64,000 nucleotides of DNA from Bacillota bacterium (GTDB taxonomy: Bacteria; Bacillota; Clostridia; Christensenellales; CAG-138). This document shows, piece by piece, positions 1-9,105 of the stretch. Made by a program: the position numbers and the translations under genes. The stretch is from the NCBI GenBank assembly GCA_023459335.1, contig JAEWUO010000031.1:25829-89828 (forward strand). The letters run 5' to 3'. A model generated the notes under the pieces. It was not told the DNA's origin and ran no database searches. It saw only the letters and a program-made list of their open reading frames with translations. Within the stretch, counting starts at the first letter, position 1. The number at the start of each line of letters is the position of its first letter.

Positions 1-36
1 CTCGAGGTCGAGGACTGCACCGCCTGTTCGTCCTGA
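1..36 (+). CDS. nrdA: Ribonucleoside-diphosphate reductase alpha subunit, C-terminal tail (partial)
   Basis: Only the last 11 codons are in the window, reading LEVEDCTACSS followed by TGA. The CTAC (CxxC) pair close to the end is the redox-active swinging tail of class I ribonucleotide reductase large subunits, which re-reduces the active-site disulfide. nrdB starts 41 bases downstream on the same strand, which supports the assignment. The catalytic part lies outside the window, so cofactor class and regulation cannot be judged here. Confidence 0.8.
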   Translation, partial: LEVEDCTACSS

Positions 37-77
37 GGCGGACGATTAAATCAAATTTCGCAACGGGAGTAATAACG

Positions 78-1121
78 ATGGAACCGCTCAAACAAAAACC
101 GCTCTTTAATCCCGGCGGCAGCACCGACCTCGCCGAGCGGCGCATGATCGCGGGGGACACGACGAACCTCAACGACTTCAACAACCTCAAATACGGCTGG
201 TCGCACGACTGGTACCGGCAGGCAATGAATAACTTCTGGATTCCCGAGGAGGTCAACCTCTCCGCGGACGTGAAGGATTATCCGAACCTGCCCGCCGCCG
301 AACGGAGGGCCTATGATAAAATCCTGTCGTTTCTGATCTTTCTGGACAGCATTCAAACCGCGAACCTGCCCGCCGTGGGCGAATACATCACGGCAAACGA
401 GGTCAACCTCTGCATCGATATCCAGACCTATCAGGAAGCCATCCACAGCCAGAGCTACAGCTACATGCTGGACACCATTTGCGAGCCTCAGGGACGGGAC
501 GAGGTGCTGTATCAATGGAAAAACGACGAATTGCTCCTGAAGCGCAACACGTTCATCGGCGATGCGTATAACCACTTTTACCGCAAACGCACCGCGGAAA
601 ACCTCATGCGCACCATCGTCGCGAACTATATTTTGGAAGGCGTCTATTTCTACAGCGGATTCATGTTCTTCTATAATCTAGGGCGGAACAACCGCATGCC
701 CGGTTCGGTGCAGGTCATCCGTTATATCAACCGGGACGAAAACACGCATCTCTGGCTCTTCCGCAGCATTCTGCTGGAGCTCAGGCAGGAAAATCCGGAG
801 CTTTTCACGCCGGAGAAAATCGAGCTCTACCGCGGCATGATCCGCGAGGGCTGCGAGCAGGAGATCGCCTGGGGGCATTATGCGATCGGCGACGGCGTGG
901 CGGGGCTCACGCGCGAGATGATCACCGACTACGTGCAGTACCTCGGCAATCTGCGTTGTACGAACCTCGGCTTTGAAAAACTCTTTGAAGGCCACGACGC
1001 GGAGCCGGAGAACCTCAGCTGGGTGAGCCAATACAGCAACGCCAATACGATCAAGACGGACTTTTTTGAGGCGCGCAGCACGGCCTACGCCAAAAGCGGC
1101 GCTCTGGTGGACGATTTGTAA
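78..1121 (+). CDS. nrdB: Class I ribonucleotide reductase beta subunit
   Basis: Radical-generating small subunit of ribonucleoside-diphosphate reductase, which with NrdA makes deoxyribonucleotides in the cytoplasm. At 347 residues it has normal length. The dinuclear-metal ligands can be read in order: D90, E120 and H123 (motif EAIHSQSY), E187 (ILEGVYF), E221 and H224 (RDENTH). Y127, four residues after H123, sits where the stable tyrosyl radical forms in class Ia/Ib enzymes, so a tyrosyl-radical cofactor is expected rather than the Phe-type of class Ic. The ATG is preceded by a GGGAG ribosome site at about 64-68. The gene follows the nrdA tail and is closed by a terminator at 1159, so nrdAB is probably one operon. 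Confidence 0.95.
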   Translation: MEPLKQKPLFNPGGSTDLAERRMIAGDTTNLNDFNNLKYGWSHDWYRQAMNNFWIPEEVNLSADVKDYPNLPAAERRAYDKILSFLIFLDSIQTANLPAVGEYITANEVNLCIDIQTYQEAIHSQSYSYMLDTICEPQGRDEVLYQWKNDELLLKRNTFIGDAYNHFYRKRTAENLMRTIVANYILEGVYFYSGFMFFYNLGRNNRMPGSVQVIRYINRDENTHLWLFRSILLELRQENPELFTPEKIELYRGMIREGCEQEIAWGHYAIGDGVAGLTREMITDYVQYLGNLRCTNLGFEKLFEGHDAEPENLSWVSQYSNANTIKTDFFEARSTAYAKSGALVDDL

Positions 1122-1158
1122 GCCATACAATCCGGGAAATCCAATCGCCGCTACTTAC

Positions 1159-1191
1159 CGTCCCGCCGCCTGACCGGCGCGGGACGTTTTT
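1159..1191 (+). terminator. Intrinsic terminator after nrdB
   Basis: Arms CGTCCCGC (1159-1166) and GCGGGACG (1179-1186) form a perfect 8-bp stem around a 12-nt loop and are followed by five T. It separates nrdAB from the atp operon. Confidence 0.85.
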
Positions 1192-1282
1192 GCACGCTTC
1201 ACCGCCGCCGCAAAAATGCGTTATACCTGCGTTTTTACGTAAGAATGCTTTCGCGTATATGCGTTCCATATCAGATTTTTTC

Positions 1283-1310
1283 TTGACAAATTGCCTGGAT
1301 CGTGTATAAC
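1283..1310 (+). promoter_or_regulatory. Probable promoter of the atp operon
   Basis: TTGACA (1283-1288), a 16-nt spacer and TATAAC (1305-1310) match the vegetative sigma consensus. The next gene on this strand is the atpI-like gene at 1532, so the mRNA would have a leader of about 215 nt. I see no convincing gene or known riboswitch in that leader; nothing else in 1192-1531 could be identified. Confidence 0.7.
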
Positions 1311-1531
1311 AATAATGGTTTGCGGAATGCGAAACCGGACGGTATATGCGGCTCGGACTTTACAGATCCGGCGTGCCGTTGTAAAATAAATAATATATCC
1401 TGTCATTGGCGTCGCAGCCGAATTCGCTTATCACTTCTGCGGATTGCGGGCGCACCTTCGCTAAGCAGGATTTTTCTCTTGACAGGAGTGTGTCTGATCC
1501 GCTCGTGTCGGGCGGTGCGGGAGGTGGAAGC

Positions 1532-1801
1532 ATGACCGGTTTACTCATCGGGTTAGTCTGCGGCGCGGGAGAATTGTTTCTCCTGACGCACTTTACCAGG
1601 CTGGTCCTGGCCGGTAATTCCCTCAAAGCCGCGGGCGTGTTATTCGCCAAGCTGTTGCTGCTTGCCGCCGCGTTGATCCCCGTCCTGCTGTTTTTCAAGC
1701 AGGACCTGATCTGGTGCGGCGTAGGAGTCTCTTCCGTTTTGATCGTCGGCGCGTTCATCATGAACGTATGGATGCGGAAAAACGGGAAAGGGGATCGTTG
1801 A
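1532..1801 (+). CDS. atpI: AtpI-like small membrane protein of the ATP synthase operon
   Basis: An 89-residue, almost entirely hydrophobic protein with about four membrane segments (roughly residues 2-22, 34-54, 57-80 and around). Its place directly before atpB, with TGATG overlap between its stop and the atpB start, matches the position of ATP synthase subunit I, an assembly factor proposed to help c-ring formation. The sequence itself is not distinctive, so the call rests mainly on position, size and topology. The start at 1532 was chosen because GGGAGGTGG lies just upstream; the frame is open further upstream but without a ribosome site. Confidence 0.6.
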   Translation: MTGLLIGLVCGAGELFLLTHFTRLVLAGNSLKAAGVLFAKLLLLAAALIPVLLFFKQDLIWCGVGVSSVLIVGAFIMNVWMRKNGKGDR

Positions 1802-2703
1802 TGCAGTTTATCATGCCGTCAATCGGAAAGTGGATCGCAATCGCGCTGTCGCTGATCATCGGCGTCGCGGCGTTTGTATTCCGCGCGCGGATCCCGCTGC
1901 CTGAAAAGGGAGAAGAAGGCTATAAAGCCGCCAAGAAAAAGCGCAACTGGTTTATGCTGGCAGGCGTGCTTACGCTCTGGTTTTTCTCCGGTCTCATCCT
2001 CGGCAGTTTTCAGGAAGGCACCCGCGTACTGACCGTGGAAATCTCGCCGGCACGCGTGAATCTCTTCGGCTTCTCCGTGAGCTCCACCGTGGTGACGTCC
2101 GTACTCGTCAGCGCCGTACTGATCGTCGCCGCCGCACTGATCCGCATCTTCCTCATCCCGCGTTTTTCCGAAAAGCCGCGCGGCCTGCAGCTGATTCTGG
2201 AGACGGCGGTCGGCGCGATAAACGACCTGACAAAGGAGAAATACGGGCACGAGAACTCCGGCCTCGCTTCCTATTTCTTTACGATGGCCGCGCTCATGGT
2301 GGGTTCCATCATCGTCGAGCTTTTCGGCCTGCGTCCGGCCACGACGGACCTGAGCATGACGTTTTCCTACGCGGTGATCACGTTCATCCTCATCAACGTA
2401 TTCGGCATCTACAAAAAAGGATTGAAGGGCAGGGCGGCGGCTTTTGTCAAACCGAACGCGATTATCGCGCCGTTTAAGCTGATTTCGGATATCGCGGTGC
2501 CGATCTCGCTGGCTTGCCGACTCTTCGGCAATATGCTCGGCGGCATGATTGTTGTGGAGCTTTTGTATTACGCGATGGGCGCTTTTTCGGTTGGCGTTCC
2601 CGCGCTTCTGGGACTTTACTTTAACGCATTCCATCCGCTGATCCAGTTCTTCATCTTCATCAACCTGTCGCTGACTTTTATCGGCGAGGCTGTGGAAGAA
2701 TAG
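1801..2703 (+). CDS. atpB: F-type ATP synthase subunit a
   Basis: Membrane subunit a, which forms the two half-channels that deliver ions to the c-ring. The 300-residue protein has an N-terminal membrane helix (about residues 10-27), a charged loop, and the usual helices afterwards. The essential arginine is R240 in SLACRLFGN, followed by the conserved NMLGG; the final helix contains HPLIQFFIF. It is longer than many bacterial a subunits because of the N-terminal region before residue 90. The ATG overlaps the stop of the preceding small gene (TGATG), implying translational coupling. The last 38 bases, including the stop codon, recur twice downstream in diverged form at a 77-bp period, which is described separately. 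Confidence 0.95.
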   Translation: MQFIMPSIGKWIAIALSLIIGVAAFVFRARIPLPEKGEEGYKAAKKKRNWFMLAGVLTLWFFSGLILGSFQEGTRVLTVEISPARVNLFGFSVSSTVVTSVLVSAVLIVAAALIRIFLIPRFSEKPRGLQLILETAVGAINDLTKEKYGHENSGLASYFFTMAALMVGSIIVELFGLRPATTDLSMTFSYAVITFILINVFGIYKKGLKGRAAAFVKPNAIIAPFKLISDIAVPISLACRLFGNMLGGMIVVELLYYAMGAFSVGVPALLGLYFNAFHPLIQFFIFINLSLTFIGEAVEE

Positions 2704-2857
2704 AGAAGCGGCACGCCGGCTGCGCCGGCGGCACGCGAAGAATGTCGCTGACGTTCATCAGCGAAGCGGCCGAGGAATAGAGAAGCGGCACGCCGGCTGC
2801 GCCGGCGGCACGCGAAGAAAGTCGCTGGCGTTCATCGGCGAAGCGGCGGCGGAGTAA
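2666..2857 (+). repeat. Three tandem copies (77-bp period) of the atpB 3' end plus a hairpin spacer
   Basis: Copy 1 (2666-2742) is the end of atpB plus 39 bases; copy 2 is 2743-2819; copy 3 starts at 2820 and ends with its stop at 2857. The 39-base spacers after stops 1 and 2 are identical and contain the inverted repeat CGCCGG/CCGGCG around CTGCG. The coding-like parts have diverged: 8 of 38 positions differ between copies 1 and 2, six of them at third codon positions, so the tails still read SLTFIGEAVEE, SLTFISEAAEE and SLAFIGEAAAE, each followed by a stop. Copy 2 has an ATG in frame before the tail (12 codons). The repeat fills the atpB-atpE spacer, where hairpins could influence the high atpE expression needed for a c-ring. 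Confidence 0.9.
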
Positions 2858-2934
2858 TCAACCGGACTTGTCGTGATTTTTTCCGGCGTAGCCGGAATAG
2901 ATATTATCAGTATTATTTTAGGAGGGTTCTTACC

Positions 2935-3165
2935 ATGACTGATATCGGATTGATCGCAATCGGCGCGGGCATTGCGGTCCTCACAGGCGCCGGCGCGGGC
3001 CTTGGCATGGGCTTCGCAACCGGCAAAGCGGTGGAAGCGGTCGCTCGCCAGCCGGAAGCCAGCGGCAAGATCAACGCGCTGCTGATCCTCGGCATGGCGC
3101 TGACGGAATCGACGGCCATTTATGGTTTCGTTATCTCGCTGGTTATGATTTTCACAATGAAGTAA
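2935..3165 (+). CDS. atpE: F-type ATP synthase subunit c
   Basis: The 76-residue hairpin protein that forms the rotating c-ring. Two membrane helices flank the polar loop ARQPEA (residues 37-42). The ion-carrying carboxylate is E58 in TESTAIY. Ser59, Thr60 and Tyr63 match the sodium-type signature seen in Ilyobacter or Acetobacterium c subunits, but the helix-1 glutamine of those proteins is replaced by Met25 (GLGMGFATGK). Ion specificity (H+ or Na+) is therefore open. A strong AGGAGG (2920-2925) precedes the ATG, fitting the need for many copies per complex. It lies downstream of the repeated atpB tails and 21 bases before atpF. Confidence 0.95.
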   Translation: MTDIGLIAIGAGIAVLTGAGAGLGMGFATGKAVEAVARQPEASGKINALLILGMALTESTAIYGFVISLVMIFTMK

Positions 3166-3186
3166 GTTTCGCAAAGAGGGGTACCC

Positions 3187-3663
3187 ATGGAATTTCACCT
3201 GATCGATTTCATCGAACACGTGCTCAACCTCCTCATCCTCTTCCTGCTCTTGCGCACCTTCCTCTATAAGCCGGTGAGCAAGTTCATGGCGGAGCGGGAG
3301 GCGAAGTTTGCGCGCGAGCGGGAGCAGATCGACGCAAGCCGCGAAGAGGCGGATTCGCTGAAGGCGAAGTACGAAACCTCGATGAAAAATGCGCGGCTCG
3401 ACGCGGAGCATCTCGCGGACGAACGCCGGAAAGCGGCGGAGCGCGAAGCGGAGGATCTTCATAAAAAAGCCAAGCAGGACGCGCAGGGTATCCTGACGGA
3501 CGCGATGAAGCAGGCCGTTGCCGAGCGCGAAGGCATGCTCAGCGATCTCAAGGCGCAGACCGCCGAACTCGCGGTGGATATCGCGGGCAAGATCCTGGAG
3601 CGCGAAGTAAAACAGGAAGACCACCAGCGCATCATCGACAGCTTTTTCGACAAGGTCGGATGA
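3187..3663 (+). CDS. atpF: F-type ATP synthase subunit b
   Basis: Peripheral-stalk subunit: one N-terminal membrane helix (about residues 9-25) followed by a long charged coiled coil (roughly 35-140) that dimerises and normally binds subunit delta at its C-terminal end. The length of 158 residues is normal and it ends EREVKQEDHQRIIDSFFDKVG-like without any fused delta domain, unlike the mycobacterial b-delta fusion. AGAGGGG lies just before the ATG. The next gene in most Firmicutes would be atpH; here 109 bases without a credible gene lead directly to an extended atpA. Confidence 0.93.
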   Translation: MEFHLIDFIEHVLNLLILFLLLRTFLYKPVSKFMAEREAKFAREREQIDASREEADSLKAKYETSMKNARLDAEHLADERRKAAEREAEDLHKKAKQDAQGILTDAMKQAVAEREGMLSDLKAQTAELAVDIAGKILEREVKQEDHQRIIDSFFDKVG

Positions 3664-3772
3664 CGCCGTCCCTGTGGCTTGGGAAGGCATGCGGAAATTG
3701 GATTTTCGCAGCTTCGCGGTGCGTACCGCGATGGGAACTATCTGAATTGTTTATCAGGAAAGTGAGCTCAGT

Positions 3773-5566
<1,794 letters not shown>

Positions 5567-5609
5567 CCGCAGGCGGCACCCCATCGCGTAAGGAAAGGAG
5601 GCCCGGCAT

Positions 5610-6536
5610 ATGGCCAATATCAGCGATATCCGCTTTCATATCAAGAGCGTCAAACAGACGCGGCAAATTACGAACGCCATGCACATGGTCTCCGCCGCGC
5701 GTATGCGCAAAGCGCTCGACGGCATCGCAAAAAACCAGGCGTATTTCTACCACGCGCTGGACATTATCGTAGATATTCGCCACCATACGGGCGATATCAA
5801 CCACCCCTATCTGACGCACCGCGCGGGCGATAAGGTCGCCTATATCGTGGTTTCGGGCGAAAAGGGCCTCTCGGGCTCTTATAACCACGCCGTGCTTTCA
5901 CTCGCGGACAGCGTGATGGCGGACAAAAACGTCGTGGAAGTATACACGATCGGCAGCGTCGGCAGTTCGCACTATCTGCGGCGCGGCATCACGCCGGACC
6001 GGCACTTCGAGCGGCTCGCGGAAAAACCCATGCTCGACCAGGTGCGCAGGCTCATGACCATCCTTATTGAGAAATACGACCGCGGGGAGATCGACGAACT
6101 GCGCCTCGTCTACACGCGATTCATCAATACGCTCACGCGAGAACCAATGGAGCAAAAACTCCTGCCCGTCGAGCTCAACGATTTTAAGCGCGGACGGCCG
6201 GAGAGCCTCGCGGACATGGCGTACGACCGCTCGCAGGTCCTCTATGACCCATCGCCGGCGCAGGTGCTCGACGCGCTGATACCGCAGCTGCTGATCGGTT
6301 ATGTATACGGCGCGATCGTGCACGCCTACGCCAGCGAAAACTTCTCGCGCATGGCGGCCATGGAAAACGCGACGCGCAGCGCGGACAAGATGATCGAAAA
6401 GCTGACGCAGCAATACCACTCCGTGCGCCAGCTCACCATAACAAACGAACTCGCCGACATCATCGGCGCGGCCAATGCGGCCAACGCGGCGCGCTCCGCC
6501 GACGCCGCCTATTATCCGGAGGGACACAACGCATGA
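5610..6536 (+). CDS. atpG: F-type ATP synthase subunit gamma
   Basis: Central rotor shaft. The N-terminal helix shows the conserved SVKQTRQITNAMHMVSAARM block (residues about 13-32), and the C-terminal helix the usual ATRSADKMIEKLTQQYHSVRQ-TITNEL region (about 259-285). Both run as the antiparallel coiled coil inside the alpha-beta hexamer. The length of 308 residues is slightly above the typical 285-290, largely from an alanine/asparagine-rich tail after ADIIGAA. AAGGAAAGGAGG precedes the ATG and the stop overlaps the atpD start (ATGA). Confidence 0.95.
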   Translation: MANISDIRFHIKSVKQTRQITNAMHMVSAARMRKALDGIAKNQAYFYHALDIIVDIRHHTGDINHPYLTHRAGDKVAYIVVSGEKGLSGSYNHAVLSLADSVMADKNVVEVYTIGSVGSSHYLRRGITPDRHFERLAEKPMLDQVRRLMTILIEKYDRGEIDELRLVYTRFINTLTREPMEQKLLPVELNDFKRGRPESLADMAYDRSQVLYDPSPAQVLDALIPQLLIGYVYGAIVHAYASENFSRMAAMENATRSADKMIEKLTQQYHSVRQLTITNELADIIGAANAANAARSADAAYYPEGHNA

Positions 6537-7942
6537 CGGAACAAGAACGTACCGGAAGCATCATACGCATCATCGGCCCCGTGCTGGACGTGCGTTTCAG
6601 AGAAGGCAGCGAGCCGCCGCTGAAAACGCTGCTCGCGACCATGACCGAACCAGCCGTCCACATCGAGGTTGTGCAGCACCATTCCCCCGGCGTGGTGCGC
6701 GCCATCGCGCTCGAACCCACCGAGGGCCTGTTCTGCGGCGTCGAGGTACTCAATACCGGCAGCGGCATCCGCGTTCCGGTCGGCGAAAACGTACTCGGAC
6801 GCGTCATCGACTGTCTCGGCCGCCCGATCGACGGACTCGGCCCGATCGACGCGCCACTGCGGGACGTGCACCAGTCTCCGCCGTCGTTTCTGCTGCAGCG
6901 GCCTTCCACGACGCTCTATGAAACGGGCATCAAGGTCATCGACCTGCTCGCCCCCTACCCCGTCGGCGGGAAGATCGGCCTTTTCGGCGGCGCGGGCGTC
7001 GGCAAAACGGTGCTGATTCTCGAACTGATCCACAATATCGCGAAAAACCGCGGCGGTTATTCCGTGTTCGCCGGTGTCGGCGAACGCAGCCGTGAAGGCA
7101 CGGACCTGATCAACGACATGCGCGAAAGCGGCGTCATCGCGCGCACTTCCCTCGCGTTCGGGCAGATGAACGAACCGCCGGGATCGCGCATGCGTGTGGC
7201 GCTCGCCGGGCTTAGCATGGCGGAATACATCCGCGACGACATGCATCAGGACGTGCTGCTGTTCATCGACAACATCTTCCGTTTCGTGCAGGCGGGCAAC
7301 GAGGTCTCCGCGCTGCTGGGGCGCATGCCGAGCGCGGTCGGCTACCAGCCGACGCTCGCGAACGAACTCGGCGAACTGGAAGAGCGCATCGCCTCCACGC
7401 CGCACGGCTCGATCACGTCCGTGCAGGCGGTATATGTTCCCGCGGACGATTTGACCGACCCCGCGCCAGCGACTATTTTCTCGCATCTGGACGCGACGAC
7501 CGTTCTCTCGCGTTCCATCGCGGAGATCGGCATCTACCCAGCCGTCGATCCGCTGGCCTCTTCCTCCCGCATTCTGGAACCGGCCATCGTGGGGGAACGG
7601 CATTATCAGGTGGCCCGGCGCGTACAGGAAACGCTGCAGCGTTATCACGAACTGCAGGATATCATCGCCATTCTGGGTATGGACGAGCTTTCGGACGACG
7701 ATCGGCAGACCGTTTACCGCGCGAGAAAGATTCAGAACTTCCTCTCGCAGCCGATGCACGTCGCGGAAGTTTACAGCGGGCAGCCGGGCTGTTCCGTTTC
7801 ACTCGCCGACACGATCGCGAGTTTTGAAGAGATCGTCGAGGGTCGGGCGGACGAGATTCCGGAATCCCTTTTCCTGCTCGCGGGCGGCATCAACGAGGTG
7901 CACGAAAGATTCGCGGAGATGAAGAAGAACAATAATACGTAA
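6533..7942 (+). CDS. atpD: F-type ATP synthase subunit beta
   Basis: Catalytic subunit. Walker A GGAGVGKT is at residues 152-159, the catalytic Glu184 is in GERSREG, and the DELSEED-type lever appears as DELSDDD near the C-terminus. The length of 469 residues is normal. It overlaps atpG by four bases. Together with the fused alpha subunit it forms the hexamer. Some usually invariant stretches vary mildly (DPLASSSRIL instead of DPLDSTSRIL), with no catalytic residue lost. Confidence 0.96.
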   Translation: MTEQERTGSIIRIIGPVLDVRFREGSEPPLKTLLATMTEPAVHIEVVQHHSPGVVRAIALEPTEGLFCGVEVLNTGSGIRVPVGENVLGRVIDCLGRPIDGLGPIDAPLRDVHQSPPSFLLQRPSTTLYETGIKVIDLLAPYPVGGKIGLFGGAGVGKTVLILELIHNIAKNRGGYSVFAGVGERSREGTDLINDMRESGVIARTSLAFGQMNEPPGSRMRVALAGLSMAEYIRDDMHQDVLLFIDNIFRFVQAGNEVSALLGRMPSAVGYQPTLANELGELEERIASTPHGSITSVQAVYVPADDLTDPAPATIFSHLDATTVLSRSIAEIGIYPAVDPLASSSRILEPAIVGERHYQVARRVQETLQRYHELQDIIAILGMDELSDDDRQTVYRARKIQNFLSQPMHVAEVYSGQPGCSVSLADTIASFEEIVEGRADEIPESLFLLAGGINEVHERFAEMKKNNNT

Positions 7943-7965
7943 TTCCGCTCTGGAGAGGATCGATC

Positions 7966-8397
7966 ATGGCGAAACCTTTTAATCTCATGGTGCTCACACC
8001 GGAACGCGAGTTTTACAACGGGCAGGTCGTCTATGTCAGCGTACAGACCATCGCCGGTTCCGTTGGCGTACTGGCAGATCACATGCCTATGGTTTCCGCG
8101 CTGGATGTCGGCGCGCTGGTCATCCATCCGGACGAGAACACGGTCCGCACGGCGTTTCATTCCGAGGGATTTATCGAGGTGCGGCCTGAGTGTGTGTATA
8201 TCCTTTCGCAGGCCTGCGAGTGGCCGGAAGAAATCGACGAAAAGCGCGCGCGCGATGCGGAAATGCGCGCGCAGGAGCGCCTTGCGCAGGAACAGCAGGG
8301 AGACGACCTCGGCACGATGGGTCACAGCAAGGTCGCGCTCATGCGAGCCATGACGCGGCGGCGCATCAAGTCCCTCTCCTCGACGGATATGAAATAA
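7966..8397 (+). CDS. atpC: F-type ATP synthase subunit epsilon
   Basis: The N-terminal beta-sandwich is recognisable (FNLMVLTPEREFYNGQV, GSVGVLADHMPMVSAL), followed by a charged helical C-terminal region (DEKRARDAEMRAQERLAQEQ). Epsilon couples gamma to the c-ring and can inhibit ATP hydrolysis. At 143 residues it is a normal long-form epsilon. The ribosome site is TGGAGAGG. It is the last gene of the operon and is followed by a terminator. Confidence 0.93.
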   Translation: MAKPFNLMVLTPEREFYNGQVVYVSVQTIAGSVGVLADHMPMVSALDVGALVIHPDENTVRTAFHSEGFIEVRPECVYILSQACEWPEEIDEKRARDAEMRAQERLAQEQQGDDLGTMGHSKVALMRAMTRRRIKSLSSTDMK

Positions 8398-8417
8398 TCA
8401 ATTTTTACTTCGGATAA

Positions 8418-8453
8418 CAACAGGCGAGATCATATTGATCCCGCCTGTTTTTC
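8418..8453 (+). terminator. Intrinsic terminator of the atp operon
   Basis: AACAGGCG (8419-8426) pairs with CGCCTGTT (8442-8449), with GATC/GATC continuing the stem inside, followed by a T run. It also lies downstream of the convergent gene on the minus strand. Confidence 0.85.
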
Positions 8454-8494
8454 TCAGATGAACGGTGTTTTATACTCGCTTTTTCTCGCCTTGT

Positions 8495-8776
8495 CTACCG
8501 GTTGAAGAAAAACGTCAGACCGAATATAACGAGCCCGATCAGCGCCGCAAGCAGGGATTTCGTCGTGCCGTTTTTATAGTACAGCGCGGCAAACACAGCG
8601 CTCAGCGCGAACGGAATAAGCAGCCCGATCCATTTGGGCAGCGTCGTTCCCGCCGATCCGTCCGTTTGCACCTGCATGACGATGGTATCCGGCAGAATGA
8701 TCAATCCCACGATAAATGCCGCGATCGCAAGAAGTAAAATCATCGCGAAAACGATCAGCCGCGTTTTGTTTTTCAT
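8495..8776 (-). CDS. Small DUF1648-like membrane protein
   Basis: A 93-residue protein with three predicted membrane helices (about residues 6-27, 46-66 and 73-90). The stretch LIILPDTIVMQV followed by a polar turn and PKWIGLLIP matches the start of DUF1648/SdpI-type proteins, where an LP-x-VP-H-like loop follows the first helix. SdpI proteins are immunity or signal-transduction membrane proteins, but this protein has only the short module and the function is unknown. The start at 8776 was chosen for AGGAGG at 8781-8786; a more upstream in-frame ATG lacks a ribosome site. The gene stands alone. Confidence 0.65.
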   Translation of the reverse strand: MKNKTRLIVFAMILLLAIAAFIVGLIILPDTIVMQVQTDGSAGTTLPKWIGLLIPFALSAVFAALYYKNGTTKSLLAALIGLVIFGLTFFFNR

Positions 8777-8842
8777 GTGTCCTCCTGATGGATATCGGTT
8801 CAATATGCATCATTATTATACAGGAAACAGGGATAAAAACAA

Positions 8843-8871
8843 TTGCGTTATTTCTTCGATGCCGTTATACT
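8843..8871 (+). promoter_or_regulatory. Probable promoter of the small basic ORF at 8912
   Basis: TTGCGT (8843-8848), 17 nt, then TATACT (8866-8871). This places the start of transcription near 8878 and excludes the upstream in-frame TTG at 8843 as a start codon. Confidence 0.6.
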
Positions 8872-8911
8872 GAAGCGCGTCAGAATCAATATCGAAAGGA
8901 AGTGCATCCGC

Positions 8912-9093
8912 ATGAACCGGTTTCTCACGCGAAAAAAAATGGGCAAGCGCGAAAAGCGCGCGCTGGACCTGGCGAAACGAAACATTTGGGAAGGAATCAG
9001 CCCGGTTACCAGAATCACCGAAAACAAAAAAATCTACAACAGGAAAAAATCCCCGCGTCCGGACGAACTCGACGGCACGGGGATTTTTATTTT
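8912..9093 (+). CDS. Small basic protein encoded by a predicted non-stop mRNA; ArfA/BrfA-like ribosome-rescue candidate
   Basis: From the ATG at 8912 (GGAAG ribosome site at 8898-8902) the frame encodes a strongly basic peptide containing KKMGKREKRALDLAKRN and ITENKKIYNRKK. No in-frame stop occurs before an intrinsic terminator at 9045-9093; the first stop is at 9245-9247, deep inside the opposite-strand transporter gene. Transcripts ending in the T run would give a peptide of about 60 residues without a stop codon. This is the layout of the alternative ribosome-rescue factors ArfA and BrfA, whose mRNAs are cut or terminated inside the frame so that the product is made only when trans-translation fails. 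The basic ENKKIYNRKK segment resembles the ArfA patch. The function is inference; the coordinates given end at the terminator. Confidence 0.6.
9045..9093 (+). terminator. Bidirectional intrinsic terminator inside the small basic ORF
   Basis: Perfect 11-bp arms AAAAATCCCCG (9045-9055) and CGGGGATTTTT (9078-9088), then TATTTT on the plus strand. Reading the minus strand, the stem is followed by six T and would also terminate the transporter gene that ends at 9106. Confidence 0.85.
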
Positions 9094-9105
9094 CCTGTCA
9101 ACGGA

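Noticed and set aside
1819..2634. Long open frames on the strand opposite the atp, mannosidase and pckG genes
   Set aside because: They mirror GC-rich codon use of the real genes, have arginine/histidine-rich composition, no family motifs and no ribosome sites.
3664..3772. A hidden atpH between atpF and atpA
   Set aside because: Only an 18-codon frame (MRKLDFRSFAVRTAMGTI) is present, without similarity to the delta N-domain or a good ribosome site.
8843..8911. Upstream TTG start for the small basic ORF
   Set aside because: The TTG lies in the -35 box of the probable promoter, so it is not transcribed.
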